This document shows positions 49,126 through 59,692 of a stretch of DNA of 64,000 nt, piece by piece. Positions within the stretch are counted from its first letter, which is position 1, and each line of letters opens with the position of its first letter. Below the pieces are notes generated by a model that had not been told where the DNA came from, did no database searches, and was given only the letters and a program-made list of their open reading frames with translations. Source of the stretch: Cricetomys ansorgei. Taxonomy: Eukaryota; Chordata; Mammalia; Rodentia; Nesomyidae. The stretch covers positions 25,445,501-25,509,500 of the forward strand of contig JAMJFZ010000239.1 of the NCBI GenBank assembly GCA_026225945.1, given 5' to 3'. Position numbers and translations under genes: made by a program.

Positions 49126-50143
49126 ATCTATCATCTATCTATCTATCTATCATCTATCTATCTATCTATCATCTATCATCTATCTATCTATCTTTCCCTT
49201 TTGCTTCTCTAGCAAAGCTTTCCAGGTCACCTTCCTCACTCCTAGAGAGGGGTGGAGGGAAGCCAGGCAATAATTCTTATCCCACACTCTACCAGCACCA
49301 AAACTGTAAAAAGAAAAAAAAAAAGGCTATCTATAGCAATCTCTGACATAATGTAACATCATAGTTCAAAGGAAAGATGCAAGATATGCATTGAGAAGAA
49401 CAGAAAGGTCTACCCTCACTCTTAATATAGGACATTTTTCTTTCTGTAAGGGAGGTTGAATTTTATTCTCTGTAACATGAAAAAGGAAGGATTAAGAATG
49501 AGTTTCTTTCGTCTTATAATGGCATTAGCCACTAGGCAAACGATGGGGTAATAATAGCAATTAATATGTAGTTCGCTAGGAAGAACGCTAGACTCAGAAT
49601 CTCAGGTTTTATCTCTCTCAATCAGAACTTTGGTTGAGTCATTTAACTTTCCTAGGACTCAGAATTCTTTAAGTGGTAGGTAATACCTTCACAGAAGTCT
49701 TCCTGAGAGAATAGAACATCATGTGAATTTGTCTGCACTCTGAAAACCATGCAATGTGACATCCATGTAAATTATTATACCTATTTAAAAAGCAGGCAGT
49801 ATGTAAAATAGCAAAAATGGCTTGATGTAGAGCCTCAAAACACTGAGTAAAAGCTTCAGATTTCAAACTGTGTCCCATTCTGTTCTCATATCTCTAAATT
49901 TATAATTGCATATCCCATATATATGGGCCTGCTATGGATAACATCTGTATAAGTAGTACCTATCTGTATAATCTAATATAGGTCTCTTTAAAAACTTTCC
50001 AGAATTGTCATATGTAGATAGCACTTAGTTCATATTTTCTACGTGTCCATTTTAGTCACTTTACTGAATGATTTTCATCTTCTACATTCTAGGAAAGTGC
50101 AGTGAATAATGTCACCTGTACCCGTACATACCAGAGAGTATAA
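45168..50143 (+). CDS. Fabp12: Fatty acid-binding protein 12 (four exons, join 45168-45240, 46223-46395, 48365-48466, 50093-50143)
   Basis: Predicted small cytosolic lipid chaperone of the intracellular lipid-binding protein family: a ten-strand beta barrel with a two-helix lid that binds long-chain fatty acids. Joining the exons gives 132 residues with no stop or frameshift, the family's normal length. The FABP signature runs from GTWK (residues 7-10) through [10 protein letters not shown] (15-24). The residues that grip the fatty-acid carboxylate in FABP4-type proteins are present: R107, R127 and Y129. Basic K22, R31 and K32 lie where FABP4 has its conformational nuclear-import patch. 'KTKSIFKN', '[13 protein letters not shown]' and 'WDGKETT' resemble FABP12 more than FABP4, FABP9 or PMP2 (from memory). 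Coding exon sizes and phases are those of the family. ATG 45168 aligns with the usual family start; an in-frame ATG sits directly upstream at 45165. Intron 2 starts with GC. Paralogue assignment is from recall, not a search. Confidence 0.93.
45640..45812 (-). mobile_element. B3 SINE in Fabp12 intron 1
   Basis: 'gcgtggagaggtcagaggac', 'ttggcttctacctttgtgga', 'tgggccatctcaccac'. Occupies about 17% of intron 1. Confidence 0.8.
46223..46395 (+). CDS. Fabp12: Fabp12 coding exon 2
   Basis: 173 nt, exactly the family exon 2 size. Acceptor is TTCCCTCTAG|GAG at 46221-46222. It encodes the end of Gly25 and residues 26-82: the rest of the lid (VGRAKRKLG) and the central strands ([34 protein letters not shown]). 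The expected boundary after Lys82 is AAG|GCGAGG, a GC donor. The upstream GT at 46379 (CAG|GTGGCT) would lose 17 nt and reach a stop seven codons into the shifted frame. With no splice, the frame reads 14 further codons to a TAG at 46432-46434. Confidence 0.9.
46396..46401 (+). promoter_or_regulatory. Noncanonical GC 5' splice site of Fabp12 intron 2
   Basis: The sequence AAG|GCGAGG sits exactly where family exon 2 ends. Apart from C at +2 it fits the donor consensus at -3 to -1 and +3 to +5; +6 is G. GC-AG introns are a known minority class (about 1%) spliced by the major spliceosome. Confidence 0.6.
46640..47035 (+). mobile_element. RMER1-type repeat in Fabp12 intron 2
   Basis: 'ttctgctgatgacacaaaca', 'aggctttatttggcccacaa', 'gcctttttaaccaattaaca', 'tttctcagtaagactcttcc'. 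Old and decayed; makes up about a fifth of intron 2. Confidence 0.5.
47371..47432. repeat. (GT)n microsatellite in Fabp12 intron 2
   Basis: About 26 GT units, then GTATGT variants. GT repeats in introns can influence splicing, relevant because this intron has a GC donor. Confidence 0.97.
48365..48466 (+). CDS. Fabp12: Fabp12 coding exon 3
   Basis: 102 nt, phase 0 at both ends, encoding residues 83-116 ([16 protein letters not shown]...GKMVV). Acceptor TTCTGTTTTGCAG at 48352-48364 is strong and donor GTG|GTGAGT at 48467 is consensus. It carries Arg107 of the ligand carboxylate site and the QVQxWDGK strand typical of FABP4/9/12-type proteins. Confidence 0.93.
48897..49062 (-). mobile_element. 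MIR-like fossil in Fabp12 intron 3
   Basis: 'cagcttattattaacttaat' and 'gtgttgggattaaaactcac' fit a reverse MIR. It abuts the (TATC)n array. Confidence 0.5.
49078..49194. repeat. (TATC)n microsatellite in Fabp12 intron 3
   Basis: TATC array with regular CATC joints, built like the array at 18829. Confidence 0.97.
49560..49690 (+). mobile_element. MIR-like fossil in Fabp12 intron 3
   Basis: 'gctagactcagaatctcagg' and 'ttgagtcatttaactttcct' fit the MIR 5' core. Confidence 0.5.
50093..50143 (+). CDS. Fabp12: Fabp12 coding exon 4 (C-terminus and stop)
   Basis: 51 coding nt including TAA (50141-50143), after acceptor TCTACATTCTAG at 50081-50092. Encodes E117 to V132 ([16 protein letters not shown]), with the conserved C-terminal T-R-x-Y motif (R127, Y129) of FABPs that bind fatty acid in the bent form. 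Confidence 0.93.
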   Translation, partial: ESAVNNVTCTRTYQRV

Positions 50144-50205
50144 GAGCACTCAACCTCAAGGTCTTGGTGTTCTCAACTTTTTATCCAAACTACTGATGTT
50201 ATTTG

Positions 50206-50211
50206 AATAAA
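50206..50211 (+). terminator. Fabp12 poly(A) signal
   Basis: A perfect AATAAA lies 63 nt after the stop codon, predicting cleavage near 50225-50235 and a very short 3' UTR of about 85-90 nt. FABP genes often have compact 3' ends. No better signal is seen in the next 300 nt. Confidence 0.75.
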
Positions 50212-50398
50212 ATTCTCAAGTGAAATCTTATGATTCTTTGCATAAATACCAACACATGGCTCACCTTTTAAAAATATGGCTGCATGATAAGAGTATTTTA
50301 GCATTGGAATCTGTGGGGGAGTAGTAGCCTCATCTGCATAGTACAGTTGGGATCAGATGTTGAAAGAGTACTTCATGCTGATTTTTCCCTCTTTCAAT

Positions 50399-50466
50399 AA
50401 GCACACCTGTAATCCCATCACTCAGGAGGCAGGAGGCAGGAGGATTTTAAGTGTAAGCCATAGCAA
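50399..50466 (+). mobile_element. B1 SINE fragment
   Basis: 'aagcacacctgtaatcccat' and 'cactcaggaggcaggaggca'. Confidence 0.55.
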
Positions 50467-50589
50467 GAATAAATTAGACCAAAGAATAAATGAATACAAA
50501 GTTATTTAAATACTAGAGCTAGTCTTAAATATTTTCTACCTAGTAAAAGTTTTTATATGAAGTTATCAGAAAAAAATAAACTTAATAAG

Positions 50590-50865
50590 AGGGAAGACTT
50601 ATTTTGGTTCCTGGGTTCAGAGGCTTTAGTCTGTGACTGAATGGTTCTTTTGCTTTTTTGGTCTGTGGTGAGGTGGGAGCGTACTATTCTCATGGGCCAA
50701 GGAGGAAAGGGAGAAGGGGGGGGGAATCAAGAGGCTCAAACCCCCTTGAAGACCAAGCCCCCCAGTGACCTAACTCCCTGATGTTGGGCCCGAGTGGCAT
50801 CACTTCCTAATAGCTCGATAGCCTGGGAATTTGGGACTAATTCACAATCCATTCCTTAGCACAGA
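50590..50865 (+). mobile_element. Decayed RMER1/MaLR-like fossil just downstream of Fabp12
   Basis: 'ttattttggttcctgggttc', 'cagaggctttagtctgtgac' and 'cccccagtgacctaactccc' recall the internal part of RMER1-like or MaLR-type repeats. An eight-G run (50717-50724) is embedded. Confidence 0.35.
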
Positions 50866-50949
50866 TTGGTTTTTGAACCGTGCTTCAGCTATAGTCACTG
50901 TGTTTAACATTTTGTCTGAGTAAGTTCATCTTCTCTGTGAGATATTTAT

Positions 50950-51075
50950 AAATGCCCGGACTAAGATTCAGAGGGCTTAAAAATCCTGTCTAAAGATCCT
51001 CAGCTGATCAATACCAGGGCAGAGTTACAAACTAAGCTTGTTACTCGAAAATCTGTATTCTTAGCCATGGTGCCA
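50950..51075 (-). mobile_element. MIR-like fossil
   Basis: 'gattcagagggcttaaaaat' and 'cagggcagagttacaaacta' match reverse MIR. Confidence 0.5.
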
Positions 51076-51169
51076 GACACGTCCCTAGAGATAAAAGTAA
51101 TAATTAATAGTGTTCCTTAAGGTGTCTTTGTGTGTAGTAACAAGAACACACAGCTCAAACTATTAACTT

Positions 51170-51368
51170 GAGAGCTGGCAAGGAGGCTCAGCAGGTAAAG
51201 GATCTTGGCACAGAGCCCAGTAACCCGTGTCTCATCTTCAGGACTCACATGGTAACAGTGGAGAACAGGCCCCTGAAAGTTTTCCTCCAACCTCCACGTA
51301 TGTGCCTGTAATTCACGTGCATGTGGATGCACACGCAGGCATCCATACAGAATAAATAATTGTAATGA
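51170..51368 (+). mobile_element. B3 SINE
   Basis: 'gagctggcaaggaggctcag', 'caggtaaaggatcttggcac', 'cctccacgtatgtgcctgta', then an A-rich tail. Confidence 0.85.
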
Positions 51369-51700
51369 AAACATTTAAAAACCTGAAAGTATTAACTTGA
51401 ACTTGTAAAGCCTGAGAAATCTACCCCACCTATACTCTCATGTTCTGAATGATCAGAAAGATAACCTTCCTCAGCTGTGGATGAAAGGAGTAGAGACAGC
51501 CAAGCCTTGAGTCATTAGTCACCTGTGTGAGACACAATTTCCAGGAACTGTTGCTCAATCCACTACATGAACGATCGGATCTAAGGACAAGAGGCATGGC
51601 ATCAGACTCAGCGAAACAGGAGAGTCCCTAGGTTTTAGGCTAGCATTTACAGATTAGTGTTTTGTCTGGGAAGACTGGTCAGTGTTGTATATATTTAGGA

Positions 51701-51701
<1 letters not shown>

Positions 51702-51759
<58 letters not shown>

Positions 51760-51776
51760 TGTGTATACACACACAG
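51702..51776. repeat. (AT)n-(GT)n microsatellite ending in a palindrome
   Basis: AT units, about 18 GT units, then a 20-bp palindrome where GT repeats meet AC repeats around TATA (51756-51775). Confidence 0.95.
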
Positions 51777-52004
51777 TATAAGGATGACATTTAAATATAC
51801 TTTTAGCACTGGGCAGGACTCTGAGGATCCAAGAGTAGAATTCTTCATTCCACAGGCTATGGAAATGGAGGGACCCCAGAGAGGAAGGTGGTGGGATTCC
51901 TTTTGTATTATGTGAGCTACCAGCCGTGTCATGTCCCTGTGCACAAAATCAAAGAAAACCAGAGCCACAGTTCAAGACCATTGTAAGCAAAATTGGTTTT
52001 TTTT

Positions 52005-52242
52005 TCAAAGTTTTTTTTTTTTTAAAAAGGTCTTGCTACGTAGCATGGGTTGGCCTTACACTCTCAGCTTCTTGTATGTTAAGACTACAACTATACACCA
52101 CCACAGCTGGCTAAGTTTGGGGGCATTTGGAGATGGAATCTCAGTGTGTTGCTCAGACTGGCCCCGAATTTCTGGATCAAGTCATCATCCTGTCTCAGCC
52201 TCCTGAGAAGCTGGGGCTACAGGCACACACTGCCTTGACCAG
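52005..52242 (-). mobile_element. Dimeric 7SL-type SINE (two B1/Alu-like arms)
   Basis: Two minus-strand arms in a row, 52010-52112 ('aggtcttgctacgtagcatg') and 52120-52240 ('ttgctcagactggccccgaa', 'cctcctgagaagctggggct'). The spacing resembles an Alu-like dimer, or two independent insertions. Confidence 0.6.
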
Positions 52243-53324
52243 AATTGTTGACGAGAGAATTACATAAATGAACAGAACACAGTCTAAAGCCAGGTACAGA
52301 CAGAGCTCTGGCAGAATCATTTAAGCTTTATGGCAAAGAGCTAGATAGTCCTCACTCAGGAGATGACACTTCTTTGCATAAAACTTACGGCTAAATTTTA
52401 ATTATTAGCAATTTTCAGACGGCAAAGAAACCAAAACAAAACAAAAAAACAAGCAGAACTTCACGCCGCATGCCACGTGCTCCTCTCTTGCCAGGATGGC
52501 CCCAGAGAACACCTTGAAAATCACCTTTCTATTCGCTTCCTGTCTGCTAGTCCTCATTTTCTGCTGGTTATGCCCAGCCTTTTCATACTAAAAGTTATCT
52601 ACCACCATCATTGCCAGGAATTAGGTATTTAGCATCCCATTACTCTTACCGAGACGCAAGTCGGCATGGAGAAAGATACAATTATTGCGTACAGCTGTGA
52701 TTTGGTAGTCAGTTTAAAATCACATCAGTTACTTCAGATAAAGGGTCGCTATCTTTAAAGAAGCTTTACTGAGACAGAGCCACACAATAAAGCTCACTTG
52801 TTAAAATACTAGCTCAGTGGTATATCGAGAGTATTGGTAAAATTATCAGTCATGATCTATTGCAAAACACTTCTCATCACCCTCCCCTTGACCGAAAACA
52901 AAAACAAAAAAACCCAAACCTAAGCAACAACAACTAAAAAACAAAACCCATATCTCTATGAGTCAAGGGAGTATTATTTTTCTTGATTTTTCAGTAACGG
53001 ATTTTGTGGTCCTTGAATACCAAGCAGCCATTTGTCATGGGAAAGGTACTGTCTTATGCTTGTCAGTCTTTGCATGGTCTATTCCTTTAAGGAGAGACTA
53101 AAATATGTTTCAAAACAATGAGGTTCTGGTATGTCCTGAGTCGCAAACACCTGGTTAAGACAGAACAACCCAGCCACAATTACTTGAGTCTAGTCTGTAG
53201 CATCTCTCTTCCTCTGCAACGTAGCCTTGCATTATCTGTCTGTTTACTTCCTAGATAGTTAAAAGTTATGCTCCTCAACCACGTCCCATATTTCTCTCAA
53301 ATATATCTTAATGACTAAGATTTA
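52243..53324. other. Unassigned intergenic stretch downstream of Fabp12
   Basis: A/C-rich patches (52430-52455, 52895-52950). No exon of Fabp4 or another FABP paralogue recognised. Confidence 0.4.
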
Positions 53325-53415
53325 GGCTGGAAATATAGTGGAGTAAAAGAGAACTTGCCTCATGTGTGCAAGGCCTTGGATTTGATCCCTAGCACCACAA
53401 GTAAATAAAACACCC
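53325..53415 (+). mobile_element. ID SINE
   Basis: 'aggctggaaatatagtggag' and 'gatttgatccctagcaccac', A-rich end. Confidence 0.7.
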
Positions 53416-54329
53416 TGAGGATGTCATGAACTGGAAGCTTTGCATTCCTGATGTGAGCTTGCATCAGTGGTGTACTGCACGCACAGATGAGGGCTACTGG
53501 GGGGAGCATGTTTCTAGTGTCATTGCTATCACAGGATTAGGGTTGCCCCTGTGTCCTAAATAGCTAGAACACTGGCTAAAATATCAGAAGCAGATGTTTT
53601 CGAAGATTAGAACATAGGAAATCCAAAACCATGATGTCTTCGGAAAGGGAAGTATTTAAAACGGACCTCACCACAAACACAGCGTTTTGCTTAAGCACAG
53701 CACTGATGGCAGTGCTGAGACTCGATAGTAAGAGCAGAGCAGCCTCACTGCAGTTAAGGTGCCTGGAAGAGGTGGGTAGAGTTCTGGATAGAAGGGAGGC
53801 TACAGAAAGTGGAGATGTGCCAGTAAGGGGTAAGGGTGCCCCGTGCACACACACAGTGAAAACTTCAGTGAAGCCAGGGACCAGTGGCCCGTCTGCTGTG
53901 GGTTGAGCCCTCGGCAGACCTCAAAGAGGGCAGGGAGTGAAGCTGAGGCTAGGTGGAGCAGACTTTCTACACTCAGCAGGGCATTGAGCGGAGACCCAGA
54001 AGTGACTTGTCTTGGCAGTAGAACTAACCTACTCCCAGAGCAAAAGCTATGTCAGAGTCAGTTAAGCTTAAGGCTTGGACAGACTCAAGTGAGTTGTGAT
54101 GGATGGGTTAAATATGTTCTAAATACATTGTGTACTTTTATGAAATTCTCAAACAATAACTAAAAACATAATAATAAAATGACCTTTAAAAGAATAAAGG
54201 AAAAAGAACAATGTCCAACACTCCTTAAATGAAGATAACAAATGCGTAGGCACTCAGTAAAACTACATTTGTATTGTCCATGCTCCAATCCAAAACTGTT
54301 ACATAAGACAAGAAACAGGAACAGAGTCT

Positions 54330-54615
54330 ATAAATAGAAGAAGACCTTATTTTGAAACAGATCCAGAAATGACGGAGCTAATGGAATTAGCAGACATGAA
54401 CTTTAAGTTATAAATACGCTCAAACACGGACAGAGTTTGTGACTCTGAGCGTAAGAGATTAATGGAAGATGACAAACATTGAGAATAAAGCCAATAAATT
54501 ATCAGAAATGAGCATTTACTACATAAGATTAAGAACAATTAGAGCCCTAAGGGGAAAAAATGGTACGCTTGAAGACACAGCAAAAGAACATATCCAGGCT
54601 GACACACAGATTCAA
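54330..54615 (+). mobile_element. Ancient mammalian L1M/HAL1-type ORF1 fragment
   Basis: 'atggaattagcagacatgaa', 'taaatacgctcaa', 'atggaagatgacaaac' and 'cttgaagacacagcaaaag' follow the order of the ORF1 region of old mammalian L1 elements. Strongly decayed and noncoding. Confidence 0.55.
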
Positions 54616-55331
54616 GTTAAGGCTGGGAACGTTTTGGAGTAGAGAAAGCCCCTTACCCCAGTGTAAACACCTTCCTGCCTTCCTGGAGGACCCAACTGAT
54701 GACAATTCGCTAGGAAGGTGCCATCATTGCAGGATGAGGTCGCAGCTGTGAGACCTCAGGAGTCTACCCTTCAGGTCGTTCAGGGGAACGTATGTTCCAG
54801 TCCTCAAATGGTGGTGGCAGTACGCCATACCACCTGCCAAAATTCTTCTTAGGATAATCTGAATGGACTGGTACAAATAAACTCCGATTTATACAGATCC
54901 TTCCTATCAAACTCATCAGAAATGAAAAATGTGTGATGGCCTGGTTTAACCATTTGCGGTACAGAAAAGCTTTTTAAAAATGTTTCTCTACATTTATAGG
55001 TATCTTAAGGATTAATTTGCACATGACCATACATTCTTTAAAAGCAAAACTAACATTCCTTATTGATAAATTCCAAGAAAGAGGATTCTGGTTTGGATTC
55101 ACTGTGTTCCCAGAAGGTAGAACCGAGGTTTCGCATAGCTAGAAGTGCCAAGTGGATCAAGGAACGATTCAGGCTTCTCTGAACATGAGATAGTATTTCC
55201 CATGGTTTTCCTCAAGGTGGCACTGTGTGCAGTAGAAAGGGTCACCTGTGTTATTCCTGACCCAGTCTTGAAGCCTTGATACCTGATCAAATTTTTCTCT
55301 TATCATTTAAGTCTTTAGAAACTTTCCCATC

Positions 55332-55332
<1 letters not shown>

Positions 55333-55362
<30 letters not shown>
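55333..55362. repeat. (TG)n microsatellite
   Basis: About 15 TG units. Confidence 0.95.
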
Positions 55363-55363
<1 letters not shown>

Positions 55364-56477
55364 ATGTTCTTACCCCCACCAAGTGTTAAGATTGAGTACT
55401 AATTATTGGCTATGCTAAATACATTCTCCATCTCATTTCTTTTGGATAAAGTACATGGCACTGGAATGGCTGGGTGTATAATAAGTGCACACTCGATGTT
55501 AAAGAAATGGACACGCTATCAGACATCCCACCAGCACTGTGTGAAGTGTCAGTTTTGTCACCTCTTTGCTAATGGACGGAACAGTCTTAACTTTGATCTG
55601 TCCTAATTGGCGCCTAGGCATGCCAGACTTTTCTAAGTCATCAATATCGTAGGTTGATGTATTTTCAGTATTTTACAAATTTCTCAAAACTTCTGACGTT
55701 TAGCTATAAAGGTAAAAAACAAGTAAACAAAGTAAACATAGGCCTTCTCTGAAATGGAAGGAGTAAAATCATGGTTAATTGTTTTCCAAAAGTTTACTCC
55801 CTATATAAGATCTGCGTATTTAGTGTAAGCCTTTTTCTAACTCTTCCACCTCCATGATATCTCTAACCGGGAGTCCTTAAATGACACTTGTAGAGGAACA
55901 CTTGGAATTTTTATGTTAAGAGAAGCTTTTTAGTTTAACTGACTAGTCACTAGAGGTTTGAATTCCCACCCTAGCTGTGGTATAGTTGAGTTGAGATTGA
56001 AATGCTTGATGCAGGTGGCTATCATTTGGTTGAGTGCAGTCCTTTTGGCACCTGTATCTTGTCTTTGGGATTGAGTGCCACATAGGTTTATGTGAACTTT
56101 TGACTTTGGGCATAAAAGGTCTGAAGTCCTGAGAGTCAGTGGGCATTGGTTGGTGGTTCGTTGGTTGGGCTGCTGTCATTAGTGTGAGAACAAAGGTTGG
56201 AGAGATTCGAGCTTACGACAGCCTGAATAGAGGCTGTGAAGATTTCTAGCTTTCTCTCTTTCTGTATTAAGGCTGCTTATAAAAGTGGTGACGATTTCTA
56301 TCTTTCCTTTCTCCTTCCCTAAATTGAGGGTAAAAGATTGTAGCGTACTGCTACAGAGAGTTTCCTTTAAAAGCTTTCTGTCTTTGAAATCTCTTTCAAA
56401 GCCTGACATTGCTAGGAAATGAACTAGGTTAATTTCAGTATTTTCTGAATACTGGATGAGCCCAGGGTTCACAGGTC

Positions 56478-56540
56478 TTGGGGGGTGGGGGTGAAATGTA
56501 GAGAACTGTGACAGGGTAGGGGTGGGGGTGGGGAAGGGCT
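56478..56540 (+). repeat. G-rich block, possible G-quadruplex
   Basis: Runs GGGGGG-T-GGGGG (56478-56490) and, at 56518-56538, GGGG-T-GGGGG-T-GGGG-AA-GGG with short loops, fitting a four-tract G4. Confidence 0.75.
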
Positions 56541-57459
56541 ATTAATGACCGGTACTTTAGGAGGATTTTCCCTCCTTTCTGCCCTCTTACAAAGCTGTAC
56601 AAATTTCATATTATTCTTAAATTAAAACACTTGGCTGATCTCAGGGGAGCATGGAAGGGAATGGGGCTGTTCCAGCTCTGAAGACACCACTACCAGCCAC
56701 AGACCTGCTTGTTTTCCAACTCCTGTGTCCATGTGATTGTCCAACACCCCCCCCCCAAATTAACTCAAACATAAAATAATTATGTTGATTATGACAAACG
56801 CAAGCCAGTATTTGTCAGCTCTGTGAGCACAGAGGAAATATCTTTTTTTCTAAAGGAAACAAAAGTATCTTCAATTGATTCCTTAGACAACACCCCCCCC
56901 ACCTCACCCCAGGTTGTAAATAATGTATTCTTCTATTTTCTCTTGGGTTAGTGTTCAAATTTAGGACATAACATGAATTCAGATTCAGGAGGTACACAGA
57001 TAGCATATAAGGTATAGGCAAATGAATTGGTGCTAAGAAGGAGGGTGATGTTAATTGCCTTATGGATCAAAGGTGGTCCACATTACAGCAATATTAGAGG
57101 AATGAAAGCAAGCACGAATAAGGGAGCTTCTCACCATTTCAAACTCTAGCTTCCTCTCCCTAGGGAAGTCATCTTGCATCAGCACCATTAGGGCCGTCAA
57201 TGGGACTCTTACAGAAAGCATTCTTTGGGAGGCATGGAGTGGGTAGGTGGAGCTGAAATAGAATGAAATAGTTCATTGGCATTGACTCTTTCATGGCCAC
57301 AGGGTGTTTTGTGCAGCCTCTGGCGAACCAGTGTACCAGGTAGTCAGTCTACGCAGGAACTTCCTGTTCCTTACAAACTAGGGGAGTATTTGCCACTGAT
57401 GCTTGAGGTTCGGCACAGGTGTCTGCGTTGCTATGCTTCGGGCTCACCTGAATCAAATC

Positions 57460-57625
57460 ACCAAACATTTCAATGCCTCAGTCTACTCAGCTGTAAAAAA
57501 AAAAAAAAAAAGTGACAGTTATGCTCACCTCATAGGGTTGTTGTGAAGATTAAAATGTTCAGTTTACATTAACATACTTGGAATGTTTCCTGGTACATAG
57601 GACACTTTATGAATACATGACATAT
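57460..57625 (+). mobile_element. MIR element
   Basis: 'atgcctcagtctactcagct', 'ctcatagggttgttgtgaag', 'cctggtacataggacacttt'. The usual 'ctgtaaaatgg' position has grown into a 17-A run (57495-57511). Confidence 0.75.
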
Positions 57626-58034
57626 AGCTATTACGAGAGAGACAAAAAATAATCACTTTTCAGCTCTAAAAGGAAACACAGAAACACAATGGGCGAATGA
57701 GAGGATTTTTCTAAACTCAAACTGACAAAATTTAAATCTTTCCTACCTTAAAATTACCTTATATACCTAAATTTGAGCTGGGAATGCTTTATGAACCTAC
57801 CTGCTTTTGTTCTTTTTTCTAATTTTGTGGCTCTACCACTGTTAGCGTGTCTACCTTATTTCTTATGAGCATTCTTCTGCCTCTGTCTTATGACTTTGCT
57901 TCATTTTGCTCACGTCCTTGGGCCTTGTTAGTGTTGCTATGGTAACGTACATTGCTCTCCCCCACTTACTTCCTTCTCCTTTCCCTCCTCCCTCCTTCTT
58001 TCCCTTCCTTCCTCTTCTGATGTGTTCTCATGTA

Positions 58035-58160
58035 TTACAGGATAGTTTCAAACTCACTATACAGTCAAGAATGACCTTGAACTCCTGATGTCCCTGACTC
58101 TAGCTCCTGAGTGTTCAGATTACAGGCATGTGCTACCATGCCTGGCTAATAGGATGCTTG
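58035..58160 (-). mobile_element. B1-like SINE
   Basis: 'agaatgaccttgaactcctg', 'cagattacaggcatgtgcta', 'ccatgcctggc'. Confidence 0.7.
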
Positions 58161-58232
58161 GGATTGAACCCAGGGCTTCATGTATGCTAGGCAAACATTC
58201 TTTGGCTGAGCCATAATCTCAGGCCCAAGACA
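58160..58232 (-). mobile_element. ID SINE
   Basis: 'gggattgaacccagggcttc', 'tgtatgctaggcaaacattc', 'ctgagccataatctcaggcc'. Confidence 0.7.
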
Positions 58233-58744
58233 ATTAGTTCTTTTGATGTGATCTTTGTTGGTTAGGACATAATGTAGACCTTTCAGAAAACAGAAAGTAG
58301 CTTTTCTGTTGTTTAATTAGTGCTTCCAATTCTGGGGTGCCTGCTTAGATTAGAACTACTGAAGTAAGAATGAGTTAGGGCAACAACTGGGTTATAAGAA
58401 CCATAATTTTCAAGAGAATCTGTCATCAAGACATATGCAAAGGCATAGTGTTGAAACAAATATTTTGTTGATTAGAGATGATGAACTCGGTATGATTTTT
58501 GCATAATTGCAGCATTAAAAGAGGCCTTGGCTATTCTCCTTAATGCCTTTAATCAGTTTCCCAGTTTGTTACAGTATCAGTGGCAGAAATGAGACTAAAA
58601 ACCCCAGGTTACCACTGCCTCATTTAATTTCATTATTTTAAAAGCAATTTAGAGTATCTTATGAAATTATTAAACACTTATCATTTATTATTATTTTCTT
58701 TGGGGACATTGTTCAATAACAAGCAGAGAACATGATCATGGTTT

Positions 58745-58850
58745 GTTTTGCCTTTTTGCACTTGAGTATGTAGTTAAGATGGCTTTTCACCCTCCTACCT
58801 CGGCTTCCCAAGTACTGGGATTACAGAGGTATATGACCATGCTAAGGTAA
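58745..58850 (-). mobile_element. B1-like SINE, old
   Basis: 'cctacctcggcttcccaagt', 'actgggattacagaggtata'. Confidence 0.6.
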
Positions 58851-59389
58851 AACTATTTTAAATGACAATTTACAGGATTTTTATTAATCTCATCAACGAG
58901 AATAGTCCCTATTGTCAATAGAAGAGTCGTAATGGCGCGTTAGTAAAGATGGTCACCACAAAGCCATTGCTGTCTCACACCACATCGCTGATAGGAGTTT
59001 TAATGTGCCAAGCTTTCAGAGGACAAAGGAGATGAAGTCTAAGTAGGGTTAGATCCACAGAGATGATAGATATTCAATTACATTTTGGGGAGGGAATTGA
59101 ATATATACAAAGAAGCAGGATTGCATTCTCAGAAATGATTGATAGGAAAAATAAATAATTGAATGTCAGGCTCCAGAATCATTGACTATCAGATATAAGA
59201 TAATCAGATCCAACTTCAGGGCCCTAGGAATGTACTGTAATTTTTTTTTTTTTTGCAAGTAAAATCATCTAGGGAGATGATTTTGTTTAGGTAGATAAAA
59301 TAATTAAGACCAAAATACACAGAGAAGTTAAATTAGGTGACTAAGTCCTTAGGTGATGGTTATTCATTGCATAGACGATTCTTAGTTAT

Positions 59390-59485
59390 TTTTGATTCAG
59401 GATCTCAATGGGTAGCCTAGGGAGACTTGCAGTCTTCCTGCGCCAACCTCCCAAGTGCTAGGATTATAGGTATTCATCACTACAT
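59390..59485 (-). mobile_element. B1 SINE fragment
   Basis: 'gatctcaatgggtagcctag', 'aacctcccaagtgctaggat'; directly followed by a B2/B3. Confidence 0.65.
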
Positions 59486-59509
59486 GACTTTGCATAAGCA
59501 TAAAAGAAA

Positions 59510-59692
59510 TATCTGTATGTGGGTTGGTGGAGCAGATTGAAAATCGATGCAGTTGTTCGCGGAGGCCAGAAGGGGGCGCTGGATCCCTCAGCGCTGATAG
59601 GCGATAGTGAGCCACCTGACCTGGGTGCTGGGAACTGAAAAATGCGTGCACTCTTACTCACGAGCCATCTCTCCAGGCCCTGAATAAGAACA
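59510..59692 (-). mobile_element. B2/B3 SINE
   Basis: 'gcagttgttcgcggaggcca', 'gtgctgggaactgaaaaatg', 'cacgagccatctctccaggc'. Contains more CpGs than most copies here. Confidence 0.75.

Larger units (their letters stand above)
54616..57459. other. Largest low-repeat stretch
   Basis: About 2.8 kb with only a (TG)n and the G-rich block listed separately. No FABP exon signature on either strand. Confidence 0.4.
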
